Assembly (NCBI GenBank): GCA_965112735.1 | Contig: OZ218953.1 | Location: 2,108,001 to 2,172,000 of the forward strand | DNA from: Phaeosaccion multiseriatum | Taxonomy: Eukaryota > Ochrophyta, other classes | Length of the DNA: 64,000 nucleotides | Direction: 5' to 3' | Shown here: positions 53,061 to 63,701 of the stretch, in pieces | Layout: the number at the start of each line of letters is the position of its first letter | How positions within the stretch are numbered: position 1 is the first letter of the stretch | The notes under the pieces: model-generated | The model's database searches: none | What the model was told of the DNA's origin: nothing | The model's input: only the letters and a program-made list of their open reading frames with translations | Translations under genes and position numbers: made by a program

Positions 53061-56000
53061 TCCTCCTCCTCCTCCTCCCACCCACCCACCCACCTGCTTG
53101 TCGAGCGTGTTCTCTCGGGCCATGCTGGGAGAGGCGTTGACCTCGAGCAGCCACGGCTTGAGGTCGCGATCGATGAGCACATCGAATCCAAACAGCTCAA
53201 AGCTGTTGGGCTGGTAGGGGATGTGGTTCTCAACGGCCACGAGTGTCTTGGCGACGACTCCGCCGATGTCCCGCCAAAGAGCCTCCACCTGTTTAGGAGG
53301 AGCACCAGGACGTCGTGCGTTGCGGTTACGTTGTTCACCATAGGCAGAGGGGTGGAGTAAAGGGAGAGAGAGAGGATGAGGGGAGGGCTGGAGAGAAGGA
53401 GAGAGGGACGGGAAACAAACTGAAACTCACGTTGATTTTATCCTGCCTGAGCCGCTTCCAGAGGTAGGTAAGGGTGGTTTTGGTGCCTCCCGCCTCCTGC
53501 GTACTTGCGTTCCGCAGGGGGCTGTCTCGGCCGGTGGGCTCGCTGTTCAGCTTCTGGATGCTGCGGGGTCAGACGGTGTACACGCACACGTACGTATGCA
53601 CGCCCACGCAAACATACCACACACACACAAACACACACATGCACACAACACACACAAACAGACATCCATGAGAAGAGAGAATACGAGCGGAAATACAAAG
53701 TGTCGGTAGCATCCATGCACCCACGCACCCACGCACCCACGGGCCCACGCACCCACATGCCCACACACCTACACACACGCACACACCCACCCACCCACGA
53801 ACCTGCTGTTGGTGAGGTGAATGTACTTGTCGTGGAGAGTGCTTGCGTCGTTCGAGTAGCGATGCGTGGACAGCCTGCAGAAGCCCTCCTTATAGAGGAA
53901 CGCCTCCAGAGGGTTGAAGGATGTAACCGTCACGTAGATGCGGAGGTCGAACTTGTAACCGTCCAGCAGGAGGGGGCGGGACAGGTACTCTTGAAGCACC
54001 ACCTTGGGGGCAGGAGGGGAGGAGAGAATATCACAGCCCAATGCAGAGCAGTCAATATCCAAAGTAGGGCAGTAAATGTCCTCCCTAGAGCATCACAGCC
54101 CAATGCAGAGCAGTCAAAATCCAAAGTAGGGCAGTTAAATGTCCTCCCTCATCCTCTCCCCGCCCTCTCGCCCGCTAACCCTCCCACCCCCAAACAATGT
54201 CTGCCCCCATACGCCTTGCCCCTTACCTTATCCGAGTAGGTGAGGCTCCTCATGTCGTTAATAAGTTCAATGCCCCTCCCTCGCGACATGCTCACAGGCT
54301 TCAAGATCCACAAGTTCTGGCGGGAAGCAGTGATACCCCCCCCACCCTCACTCGAAGCCTGCCTCCCTGCTGCTGGTCCTCCTCCTCCTCCCCCTCCTCC
54401 CCCGCCCCCCTCTACGTCAGAGAGAAGCAAGTCATCATCCACGTTGGGGGGCTTGGCTCCAGAGTTGCCTCCTGCGGCGGTGAAAGCTGCCACAAAGGCT
54501 GGGAACTCATGGGGCAGGATGAAAGTCTACAGGCACGAGAGAAGGAGCGACGGGGTGTGTGAGTGAGAGTGCGTGCGTGCGTGAGTGAGTGAGTGAGAGT
54601 GAATGCGTGAGTGAGTGAATGCGTGAGTGAGTGAGTGCGTGAGTGAGGGGAGCAATCGAACGTGGAGCCCTCTCCAAGGAAACAAACAACCCTCATCTTC
54701 ATCCCTCACCGGAGGCATGATGAAAAACTCCTTCTTGTGCCTTGCCCCAAAGGCCATGAAGCGCTGCAAGTGCTTCTTCAAGTTGTCCTTACGGGTGAGC
54801 TCTCGGGAGTTGGGGAAGTGATTGACACGCTGCCACACTAGCAGGCTGTTGTACTAAGGGAAGGAAGGAAGGAAGGAAGGAAGGAAGGCAAATGGACGGA
54901 CAGTCAGTCATCGAGGACGGGGTTTAGTTGATTGAGGCTCCCGTAGACACCACAAAACGGACAGAAAAACACACACACACAGAGAGAAGGAGTTTGTGTA
55001 TCACGTATGACTTGCTGGGCTTACGTGATCCTTACGTACCTGAATATGGGGTCGTGACCATGTCCAGAGGAGGTTCCAAGTGGTGCGCAGCCCCAGGCCT
55101 GTGGGCAGCTCTTCAAAGGCTCGGAGCTGATTGTTCAGCACATCAGTCACAATGTTGTACACCTGTTGGTGATACAGAGGAAGGGAGGGAGGAGGGAGGG
55201 GGTAAGCGGGTGGGGAAGGTGAGTGTGGAATGAGGCATGGCGTCTAGACGCGAGAGGGGGGCGAGGGACGGCCCCCGGCTTTAAGTGCCCCCGATGGAGA
55301 AAGGGAGAGAGCCTTAGAGAAGGGGGAAGGCGGCCCGCCTACCTACCTCTGGCCTAGCCTTAGAGTTGACTCGGTAGTGGATGGTATCGGGAGAGCCTCC
55401 ACCGTACACCAAAGAATTCGCCAGCGCCCCTGCTTCCCCACCTGGGCCTGCGCTGCTTCGGCTGTGTTGGTGTGTTTGGGTGTCCGCCAGGGGGGAGGCA
55501 AGTGCGAAGGGGAGAATGGGTTGGGTTGGGCTGGATGGGGTAGGAGGAGTAGGGTGGGGTTAAGTGGTGATGGCCTTCAAAGGGGGGCAGGGCTAGGGGT
55601 GGACTCAGTAGGACAGTTCGCCGCAGCCCCCCCTCCTGCCCAGAGCCCAGAGTCCAGAGCCCATTCGACTCTCTTCCTTCCTGACCTGGTGTTGGGCGGC
55701 TGGAGGTCAGCACTCGAGGCGGAGTTGGGCTCACCCCACCCAACCCTACTGCACCCCCCCCGGGGAGCAGCAACGGCAGCAGCAGTTGGTGATACAACAG
55801 CAGCGGTAGAGCGTCCCTCTTTGCCGGCAGTGGTGTTCATCCAGTCCCTGCTCTTGTTGCTGTTGTTGCTGTTGGTGATGCTGATGTTGTTGTCCTTGTT
55901 GTTGTTGGTGGTGTTGCTGTTGTTGCTGTTGTTGATGTTGGTGTTGTTGCTGTGGTCGTCATCGTCGTCCCAGTCATCTCCAAAGCAGAACACGGTGGCG

Positions 56001-56478
56001 TAGTCCTTGAGAACGCGTTGATAGAGCACGTACATCTTCCACTGAGAGACGAGTAGAGTCTCCTCCTGGCGCGCACTCATGCCCCCTCCGGACCGCCGCC
56101 GAGTGCTCACCTTCACCACACCGGACGGGACGGGACGCGACGGGACGACCAAAACAGGAGACGGGCAGGGGAGGTGGCGCGGAGAGAGAGAGAGAGAGAA
56201 GGCGACACACACAGAGAGAGAGAGAAAGGACGTAAGTCAACTGGACAGAAGCTCCAATGGTGAGGAGGCCCTGTCAGAGACCTTCAGGGACGTCTTTGGG
56301 CGCTCGGAGGGAGGTATGGTTGGGCTTGGTCTGTTCATAGCATGGCCTGGTCTCTCTCTCTCTTCTGTCTGTCTCTCTTTCCCTCTCTTTCCCTCTCTTC
56401 CTCAGTCTGTCCCGCTCTCTCTCTCTCATGGCCTGGTCTTTCTCTTCTGTCTATCTCCCTTTCCCTCTCTCTCTTCCT

Positions 56479-56515
<37 letters not shown>

Positions 56516-59500
56516 TCAGACTCTCCCTCTCTCTCTTTGTGATTCCGTTCGAATCCTCCACGTGAAGGTGGGGCCGGCGCACGCACACACCTGTAGGCTC
56601 CGGTTCATCTCACAGGTGATGGAAGAGTCCTGTTGGCGTGTTGTTTATACGGTAGGCATATTGGTTGTACGGTAGGGCAGGGTACAGCCGAGGAGGGAGA
56701 AAGAGAGAGTAAGCGTTTGAGTGTGCGTGTGAGAAAGGTAGACACAGACGGAGACAAAGAGAGAGAGGAAGAGAGACAAGAGACAGACGGCGAGTCCCTC
56801 TCCAATCAAAGCGAATGGGAAAGAGTGTGCGGGAGGAAGCGGCAGCACCAAAGAAAAGGGGCCGAGCGTACGTACCCACACTCACACGCACACACACATA
56901 CGTACACACACGTGCACACACACGCACACACACGCATGCACGCAAGCACAAACACACATGCACGTGCGCGCACACACACACACACACACACATACACACA
57001 CACACACACACACAAAGACACGCACTCACGTGGTACATGGAGAAGATGGCGGCGAAGGACGGATAGAGCCCCGAGTAGCGCCCGACACCGCCCTGGGACC
57101 TGACACCGGGCTGTGACCGGGCCCCGGCAGGCAGCAGGGTAGCAGTTGGTGATACAGCAGCAGGGGCAGCCACCGGTTTCGAAATGCGATAGCTCTGGCC
57201 GCCAGTAGCAGTACTGCTGTTGCTGCTGCTGCTTCCTCTGCCGGGGTGCGAACCCGTCCTCTGCCCTTCGCCGCTATTGCTAGAGTCGCCAGGTGGAGTG
57301 GACGAGAGCCCCTGCAGACCTACTCCTGGGACTGCATCACCAACTGGTTCTGCTGTTGGTGCTGGTCCTGCCCGTGCTGACACCCCAACCTCCAGTCCTC
57401 TGTCATACTGCTGCCCCCCCTCGTCAGCCTCCTCCTCCTCCTCCCCCTCCTCCTCCTCCTCCTCCTCCTCCTCCTCCTCCTCCTCCTCCTCCTCCTCCTC
57501 CTTCGCCCTCAACGCCTCTGACGAGGTGCTTGATCGAGGTCGGCGCTGCCCCGGTCGGGGAGGCCTTGACCAAGGGCGGCACGGCTCGAGGGGTCTCGTT
57601 GGAGTGGAGGGTCGCGGAGAAGGGACAGAAGCATCATGAAACGACGCTACCCTTGACAAATGCAATGGCCTTGACCCTGCTGTATCACCAACTGCTACGG
57701 TCCCATCCGCCGCCATCCCCCCTGACCGAGAGGTCCTCTGTACCACCCCAGCCGCAGTCCCGGCCTCAGCCCCTGGCTTTGCTGCCCAGACAGATGTTGG
57801 AGAGCATGTTGCCTCAGTCTCAGCTTCAGCTGTATCATCACTATCGATGTCGCTCCTCAGTCCCACAACAGATCTCTGCCCCTCTCCCTCTGCTCTCCCG
57901 CTCCGTAGCTCAGTGACTAGTTGCCGGGCTTGGTCGTCGACATCACCTTCGTATCCACCTGGCCCGTCGTCGCCTCCCTCTTCGTAGGATTCTCTATCTT
58001 CCGCATCCTCGCCCCGCTTGCCACTGCTCCCACTCGTGTCGCATTCTTCTGAAGGCGTGACTCCCCGTCGTTTGCTCGGTAAGTGCCCTACCTCCTCCTC
58101 TTCCCCCCCGTCCACCTCCTCACTGCCCTCATACTGTTTGTCCTCTGCTACCCACGGATGCTGTCCAACGGGGTACTGCCCAAGGTGGTGCTGCCCAAGG
58201 GAATACTGCTGCGCGAGTTGGTCATCTGTCGCTACATCCGCGTCATCGCCCGCAGCAGCACGCTCCTCCTCGTCCCCCTCCACCACCACCTCCACCACCT
58301 CCTCCTCGTCTCTCTCTGCATCGCTCTCTTCGCTACTGGATCCCCCGCCACTCACGTACTCACTAGCCGTGGAATCATCGTCGCCATCATCGCCCCCGTC
58401 GCCAAGTGGCACCACCCCATCACTGGCCGAGTCTGTCAAACAAACAAGCTTGGTGTCACAACTGGGTGCGAAAGAACCTGTTGGAGCAGCAGTCGGGGGG
58501 GCAGCCTTTGTCGTCGGAGAGGAACTGACGAGGGGAGGGGCGTCACTCTCTCGCTCTGACTCCTCCTCCTGCTGCTGCTGCTGCTGCTGCTCCAGCTGCA
58601 TCTGCATAAGGTGTCGCTGCTTTTCTTGCAACAGCTTTAATCGCTGTCCCCTTTGCCTGTCTCGCTCCTCGTGTTTTCTCCTCCTATCCTCCTCATGCTT
58701 TCTGCGTGTCTCCTTCCGCTTCATCAGCCGTGCCAAAGCGGCCTGTGCCCACGACATACAGCAGGAGGGGCAGACGGAGAAAGAGAGAGAGATGGACGGA
58801 GAGAGAGAGAGAGCGAGAGAGCAGGAGAGAGAAGGGGATGAGAAAAAGAGCAGAAAGACCTTGAGAGGGACGGAGAGAACGTTGCGAAGAGACGGGAACA
58901 TACGAACTACGATCCCAGTGGCATGGAAACCGCTTCCAACGGGAAGGAGCCTGGGCAAGAGGCCAAGCTTCTCCCCCACCCACCCGCACCCCTTCGTCTT
59001 GGGATACCTTCCGTCGTGCTTCTCTCTCCCTGGCGAGCTGCTTACTCCTCGCCTGTGGAGATTGCATGTTCTCCTCTCTATCCCTCTTGGGGCGGTGCAC
59101 ACTTCTCCTCCTCTGGCCTACGTTCTCCACCACGAATGTGCTGCCCCACGAGTCTGCCCTGGTTATCCGATTGGACAGGGCATGCGTGGAGCTTTGTCGC
59201 AAGGCTCTCCACTGCTTCTCCACAACCTCCTGCTGCTGCTTCGCCTGTGTCAACTCATGCTGCTCCTGCTCCTGCTGGTGCTGTTGTTGCTGTTGCTGTG
59301 GTACGTGATCCCGGTACTGCGAGCCGCCATCTTGGTCCCTAGATGAAGCCCCAATCGCCTCTCCCTGGCCGCCTGGGCCGCCCTCCATACACCCGTCTGT
59401 CCGATTGCTGACTGTCTGCTCGCCACTGCGCAGGTCTGCCATATCTTCCCCCAGCAGTAAGGCTCTTACCCGAGCCTGGGCCGCCGCTGAGCTATCCTCC

Positions 59501-59921
59501 TTCTGGGACTGAACGGGCTCTCGCTGGGCCAGCTCTTGTCGGATCTTGCTCCGTTGTCGAGACGCGTAGGCCGCCAATGCACCCCCCCCTTTCATGAGTC
59601 ACCACAGTGGAGGGGAAAAAAGGAGAATGCCCAGAACGATGAAATGCAAGCGAATAGAGGTCAGGAGGACGACGAGTACAAGCAGGGATGGACACCTGGC
59701 ACTTTCCCTCTCCCTTCCTCTTCCTCACCTCCTTCACTTCCCTCCTCGCCCCCTTGCAGCTCCCCTTCGAGCTCCTGCAGAGAGCTAACCAGGAGCTGGG
59801 ATGGTGCGAGGGGCAGCTGATCAAGGCGAAGCAGAGGCCAAGACTCCATATCCAAAATCTTTTGCTTTTGCTGCTCCCCCGCCCCCTCCTCTGGCTCCCC
59901 GCGCACCACCGCGACAGCCAT
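52070..59921 (-). CDS. Tubulin tyrosine ligase-like (TTLL) polyglutamylase-type protein
   Basis: Fourteen exons close in phase: 59921-59729, 59588-59008, 58742-57030, 56629-56591, 56110-55686, 55452-55347, 55162-55040, 54853-54710, 54526-54227, 54002-53803, 53560-53431, 53288-53094, 52685-52627, 52406-52070; 1514 residues. The C-terminal half is a TTL domain: RTTWNLLWTWSRPHIQYNSL, WQRVNHFPNSRELTRKDNL, NLWILKPVSMSRGRGIELI (ATP grasp), YKFDLRIYVTVTSFNPLEA, KYIHLTNS and ELFGFDVLIDRDLKPWLLEV with NASPSM. Such enzymes add glutamate chains to tubulin of axonemes and centrioles. The N-terminal 1000 residues are a coiled-coil (Arg/Lys/Glu-rich near AREREARRKAALARLMKRKE) and low-complexity stretch; whether they belong to the same transcript rests on phase only, and exon 4 (39 bp) is the weakest link. 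Confidence 0.85.
52755..53079 (+). repeat. (TCC)n array, about 325 bp
   Basis: TCC units with occasional CGCC and CCCC breaks fill the intron between TTLL exons 12 and 13. All six frames stay open over it, which creates false long reading frames of Ser, Pro, Leu, Glu, Gly or Arg. Confidence 0.95.
54031..54149 (+). repeat. Tandem duplication, 62-bp unit
   Basis: The stretch from TCACAGCCCAATGCAGAGCA at 54031 is repeated from 54093 with a few changes, inside the TTLL intron between exons 9 and 10. Confidence 0.95.
55782..55795 (+). repeat. Exact copy of the GCAGTTGGTGATAC word
   Basis: This copy is antisense to TTLL exon 5, so the protein reads VVSPTAAA. Confidence 0.95.
56888..57016 (+). repeat. 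(CA)n/(CACG)n microsatellite
   Basis: A CA-rich tract directly follows the donor of TTLL exon 3; the coding strand begins the intron with GT repeats, as at several other donors in the window. Confidence 0.9.
57142..57155 (+). repeat. Exact copy of the GCAGTTGGTGATAC word
   Basis: This copy is antisense to TTLL exon 3; the protein reads AVSPTAT. Confidence 0.95.
57682..57695 (-). repeat. Exact copy of the GCAGTTGGTGATAC word
   Basis: This copy is in sense in TTLL exon 3 and reads AVGDTAG, so both orientations occur in a single exon. A near copy at 57333-57346 reads PVGDAV. Confidence 0.95.
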
Positions 59922-60069
59922 ATCCAAACTCCACAACAAGCTTTTTATCCTTCTTGGGTAATGTCAACTGCCAACCATCTCGATTTCGATATCGAATATC
60001 GAGCTCCATTTTCAACCGAGGGGCGGTGAGACATTACTTTTATTAGACAACCTACTTCTGTTGGTGGTG

Positions 60070-60293
60070 GCGGTGGTAAAGTCCACAAAATGTGGGGCCA
60101 AGGAAGCTCCATGCTCTGGCCGGACCCACTTCTCGTTGGTGAACCGCTTGGCGAGGACATTGGACATGGGCAAGAGTACGAGCATCAAGCCGGGTCATAC
60201 ATGCAAGTTCTATTCGGTGGGCGGGTGCGAGAAGTGGGTCCGGCCAGAGCATGTCGCTTCCTTGGCCCCACGTTTTGTGGACTTTACCACCGC
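60070..60293. repeat. Inverted repeat with 65-bp arms
   Basis: Arms 60070-60134 and 60229-60293 are reverse complements with about three mismatches around a 94-bp loop. They begin GCGGTGGTAAAGTCCAC. No flanking target duplication was recognised. Confidence 0.9.
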
Positions 60294-60303
60294 ACCACCC
60301 GGG

Positions 60304-60480
60304 GCGAAAGAGTCCATGCAGTTGCGGTGTGAGCAGCTTGCCCGCCAATCGCAGCTGGTCTTTTGTCCATCTTCTGTCTGCATCAAAGCCGGCGAAAGAG
60401 TCCATGCAGTTGCGGTGTGCGCCAGCTTTGATGCAGGCAGAAGATGGACAAAAGACCAGCTGCGATTGGCGGGCAAGCTG
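60304..60480. repeat. Inverted repeat with 56-bp arms and a 28-bp direct repeat
   Basis: Arms 60334-60389 and 60425-60480 are reverse complements with one mismatch and a 35-bp spacer. A 28-base sequence (GCGAAAGAGTCCATGCAGTT and on) stands both before the left arm (60304-60331) and inside the spacer (60392-60419). Confidence 0.92.
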
Positions 60481-61282
60481 GAATGGAGCCTCATGCCCCC
60501 CCCCCCCCCCCGGGAGGGAGGGAGGTGACCCCGATACCCCCGCCACATCGATGTTGGAGGCCATTGGACTCAGCCCAGAAAAGGTCGGGGAGCTGCTGGT
60601 GCCCGACCCTAGGGTCTTTGAGGCTCTCCTCCGGCACGCGGAAGAGCACCGCCAGAGTGCACCAGTGGCCCCCTTTGGCAACAAGCCCTACTCGCCGCTT
60701 TTTGAACAATGGGAGGGGGAGGAGCCCGCGGCAGCAGCAGCAGCTGCTGCTGCAGAGCCAGCAGAGCCAGCAGCAGGGCGGGAGAGCAAGAGGATGAGCG
60801 AGTGCAGGCTACGAGCGAGATCGGAAGCAGCGGGCATACACGCCAAAAGGACAGCCAAGACGGGCCGCCCTGGCAGCCTACGCGCCATGTGCGAGCGATG
60901 GCGGTGCATATCGAGAAACTCTCATCGCGCCAATGACATGGCCAAGGGGGCCTGGCGTTGCTTATTCGACACTGTCATTCTCGGAGAAGCGAAGGCAAGC
61001 ATCAGGCGAAAACAGCACGGACTCGCCGGATTTGCCGCGCAAAACGCCCTCCAAATTCCAAATCCATCCATCCTTTTTGACTCGCCGGATTTGCCACGCC
61101 AAATTCCAAAATCCTGACTTTTCGCATACACCCAAAAGGCCATTCCCCCCGTGCAACCGCATGGGGGCGGCGCTGGAGCGTCTGTCCCCCCTGGGAGGAT
61201 GGCAAGGGTTAAAAAAATGAAACTGAAACTGAAAGTCGACCTCAACGCTTATCATCGTTTTGCTTGTGCGGACTTGGTCTAT

Positions 61283-63178
61283 CTACATGTCGTCGTGCTT
61301 GGTGTCTCCATCATCCGGCTCGTACTTTGCGAGCCGCCGCCGGAGATTCACCACTTGGTCGGATTTTGTGCTGCGGGGAGGGAATCGAATCGAGGGAAGG
61401 AGCGAGGAGGGGGGGAGGAGAGGCAGGAGGAGAGCAAGGGAGCGTGAGTAAGCGGCAGGGTCGAGACATATGTCGTTAACCTATCGCGAAAAGACCTGGA
61501 CTCGACACAGTAGAGCAATGCAAAGGAACTATTCATCCATTCCCTCCTTCATTCTGTGCATTCACTTCGTCACGACCTACGAACGCGAAGGGACCTGCAT
61601 ACTTACTTGAGCATTTTCCTGAGCTGAGCAAACTGCTTTGACTCGCTCAGTTTCTTGACACCCTCTTCCTCCGCCTCGGCAAGGAGATCTCTCGCCCCCT
61701 CCAGCTCCTGCTGCAGGTCTTGCACTGTTCGATGTCCCTCGCTCATCTGGACGGGTGGTAGTGGTGGGGGTGGTGATGGATGGTGATGGTGGTGGGGGTG
61801 ATGGGAAGGAAAAGAACCGGTACCCTAGGCAGGCCCGCCAGCACCCTTGAAGGCCAGTACACCTGTGGGTCCTATGCAAAGCTCGCATGCTTGTCTTCAA
61901 CCCCGTCCGTACGGACCTTGCTATCGAGTCTCTTGGCGTCTTGTTCAAGGGCCCCCTTGTCGTCTGCCACTCTCATGACTTTTTCCTCTAATTGCCGCAC
62001 CTCCTGCAGCACAGTGGCCAAGGGGGGGAGGGAGGGCGGGAGGAAGGATGGAAGGAAGGAAGGAAGGAAGGAAGGAAGGAAGGAAGGAAGGATGGAAGGA
62101 AGGAAGGAAGGAAGGAAGGAAGGAAGGAAGGAAGGAAGGAAGGAAGGAAGGAAGGAAGGAAGGAAGGAAGGAAGGAAGGAAGGAAGGAAGGAAGGAAGGA
62201 AGGAAGGAAGGAAGGAAGGAAGGAAGGAAGGAAGGAAGGGAGTTAAGGTCTGGAACATAGTTAGGGCCTTGGCTCAAACCTGAACCCGCACAACGAGTGG
62301 GGCCGAGATCAGAACAAGTTGGGGCTGCTGTTGGCCCTTCCTTTTCGGCTCTCTCTGCAAGTCCAATGCACTACCAACAAAGATGGAACGAACAGACTCT
62401 GTATCTTCTCTCTCCCCCTCTCTCTCTGTGTCTGTCTCTCTCTCCCCCTCTCCCTCTCCCCCTCTATCCCCCTCTCTGCCCCTCTGTCTCTTTCCTCCAT
62501 CTCGCTGTCCCTGTCTCCTCCTCCTCCTCCTCCTCCTCCTCCTCCCTCTGTCTCTCATCTCGAAGCCCACCTGCCGTAGAGAGGAGTTCTCCCGGAGTAT
62601 GTCCGAGGACTCTGCCTGAAGCTTGTTGAACTTGGAAGTGAGGTGATCGTTTGCCTTGTCCAGTCTAAGCGAGGGTGCAAGAGGGAGAAAAAGGGGGTTG
62701 GAGGGTTGGGGCGTTAATAGAGAGCAGGGAGGGAGGGAGGGAGGGAAGGAGGGAGGGGGATGGGAGGGGGGGAGACAGACGGGGAAGGAGACCCATGAGG
62801 ACAGCCAGTTGCTCGCTTTAACCAAAAGGGACACTACTCACTCATCGTTTTTCTCCATCAGTCGTTGATGCTGGTCTTTGATGGACACAAGCTTGTTGGA
62901 CACTGGTCGCCCCTCCCCGCCCAGCTCGAGACTGGCGTTTTCAATGCGGTCGAGAATGGCTCTGTCTTCTACGGAGGTGGTGTCGATTGCAACTCGAGCT
63001 CCCTAGATTCAAAACGAGATAGCAGAGAGTGAGAGAGAGAGGGACGAGGTTCAGGGGGTTGTCTTGGGTACCCCAAGGGTCATGATGTGGCGGCACAGGT
63101 GGGTTGTTGGCATGGGAGTATTGCCTTGAGTACACCATCTTGATTCTGTATGAAGCACCGCCAGATGGATCTCTGGAG

Positions 63179-63209
<31 letters not shown>

Positions 63210-63701
63210 CCACCTGCTCATCGGCACCCTCTAGAATCTGCTTGAGCAGGAGGGACGTGATGTTGATCAACGTGCCAATCTCCTGGCGCACGTCGGCCTT
63301 GACCACTCTCCCTAAGTCGTCGAGAAGGGCCTCTACGTCGTCTTGGCTATACATGTCCTCGTAAAGCCTATTTTTGGTTTGACGTAGAGCAAGGCAGGAT
63401 TGAAGAGGGGAAAGAAATGGAGAGAGAGAGTGTGTGTGTGTAAGAGAGAGAGATACAGAAGAGAGAGAGGGATATGGAGAGGGGTGTTAGATCAGGAGAC
63501 AAGTGCAAATGGAAAGAGCCACCACTACCACCACTATTCCCCTTTTGACACTCCGTACCTATCGCTCTTGACGTCTCTGAACTCCCCCTCCAGCGCCTCG
63601 CACGCGATATCCCTCTTGGCCCTCATGAACTTCAGATACTTCATCACCACACCCTGGTGCTCCCTCGACAGCCCAGAGAACGTGTCACCCCCGGAAGGCA
63701 T
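61283..63701 (-). CDS. LZTFL1-like coiled-coil protein (BBSome regulator family)
   Basis: Eight exons close in phase: 63701-63559, 63367-63214, 63002-62842, 62664-62571, 62354-62280, 62003-61917, 61746-61607, 61370-61283; 313 residues against 299 in human LZTFL1. The N-terminal block HQGVVMKYLKFMRAKRDIAC, then FRDVKSDRLYEDMYSQDDVE and LINITSLLLKQILEGADEQ, lines up with LZTFL1 along its length. The remainder is coiled coil (HLTSKFNKLQAESSDILREN, EVRQLEEKVMRVADDKGALE), and the end NLRRRLAKYEPDDGD matches the LZTFL1 terminus. In animals and Chlamydomonas the family controls BBSome entry into cilia. Its presence argues that this alga keeps a ciliary programme. Exon 5 (75 bp) is the least conserved piece. 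Confidence 0.9.
62046..62240 (+). repeat. (GGAA)n microsatellite
   Basis: About 195 bases of nearly pure GGAA lie in the intron between exons 5 and 6 of the LZTFL1-like gene; on the coding strand it is TTCC and extends the polypyrimidine tract upstream of the exon 6 acceptor. Confidence 0.95.

Larger units (their letters stand above)
59922..61282. other. Spacer between TTLL and LZTFL1-like genes with foldback DNA
   Basis: The region holds the promoter of the TTLL gene and the 3' flank of the LZTFL1-like gene. Two foldback structures fill 60070-60480. A plus-strand open frame from about 60550 to 61117 has a Ser/Ala/Glu-rich, unrecognised product. GACTCGCCGGATTTGCC occurs twice (61019 and 61079). 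GAAACTGAAACTGAAAG is at 61219-61235. Confidence 0.5.

Noticed and set aside
52593-53360. Long reading frames on both strands over the TCC array
   Set aside because: Simple repeat artefacts (Ser, Pro, Glu, Gly, Arg runs); the region is the TTLL intron between exons 12 and 13, with real coding only at its edges on the minus strand.
60061-61117. Plus-strand frames over the foldback region
   Set aside because: They run through the inverted repeats, so most of the sequence is self-complementary DNA; the part after 60550 is Ala/Glu/Ser-rich and unrecognised. A gene cannot be excluded but is not supported.
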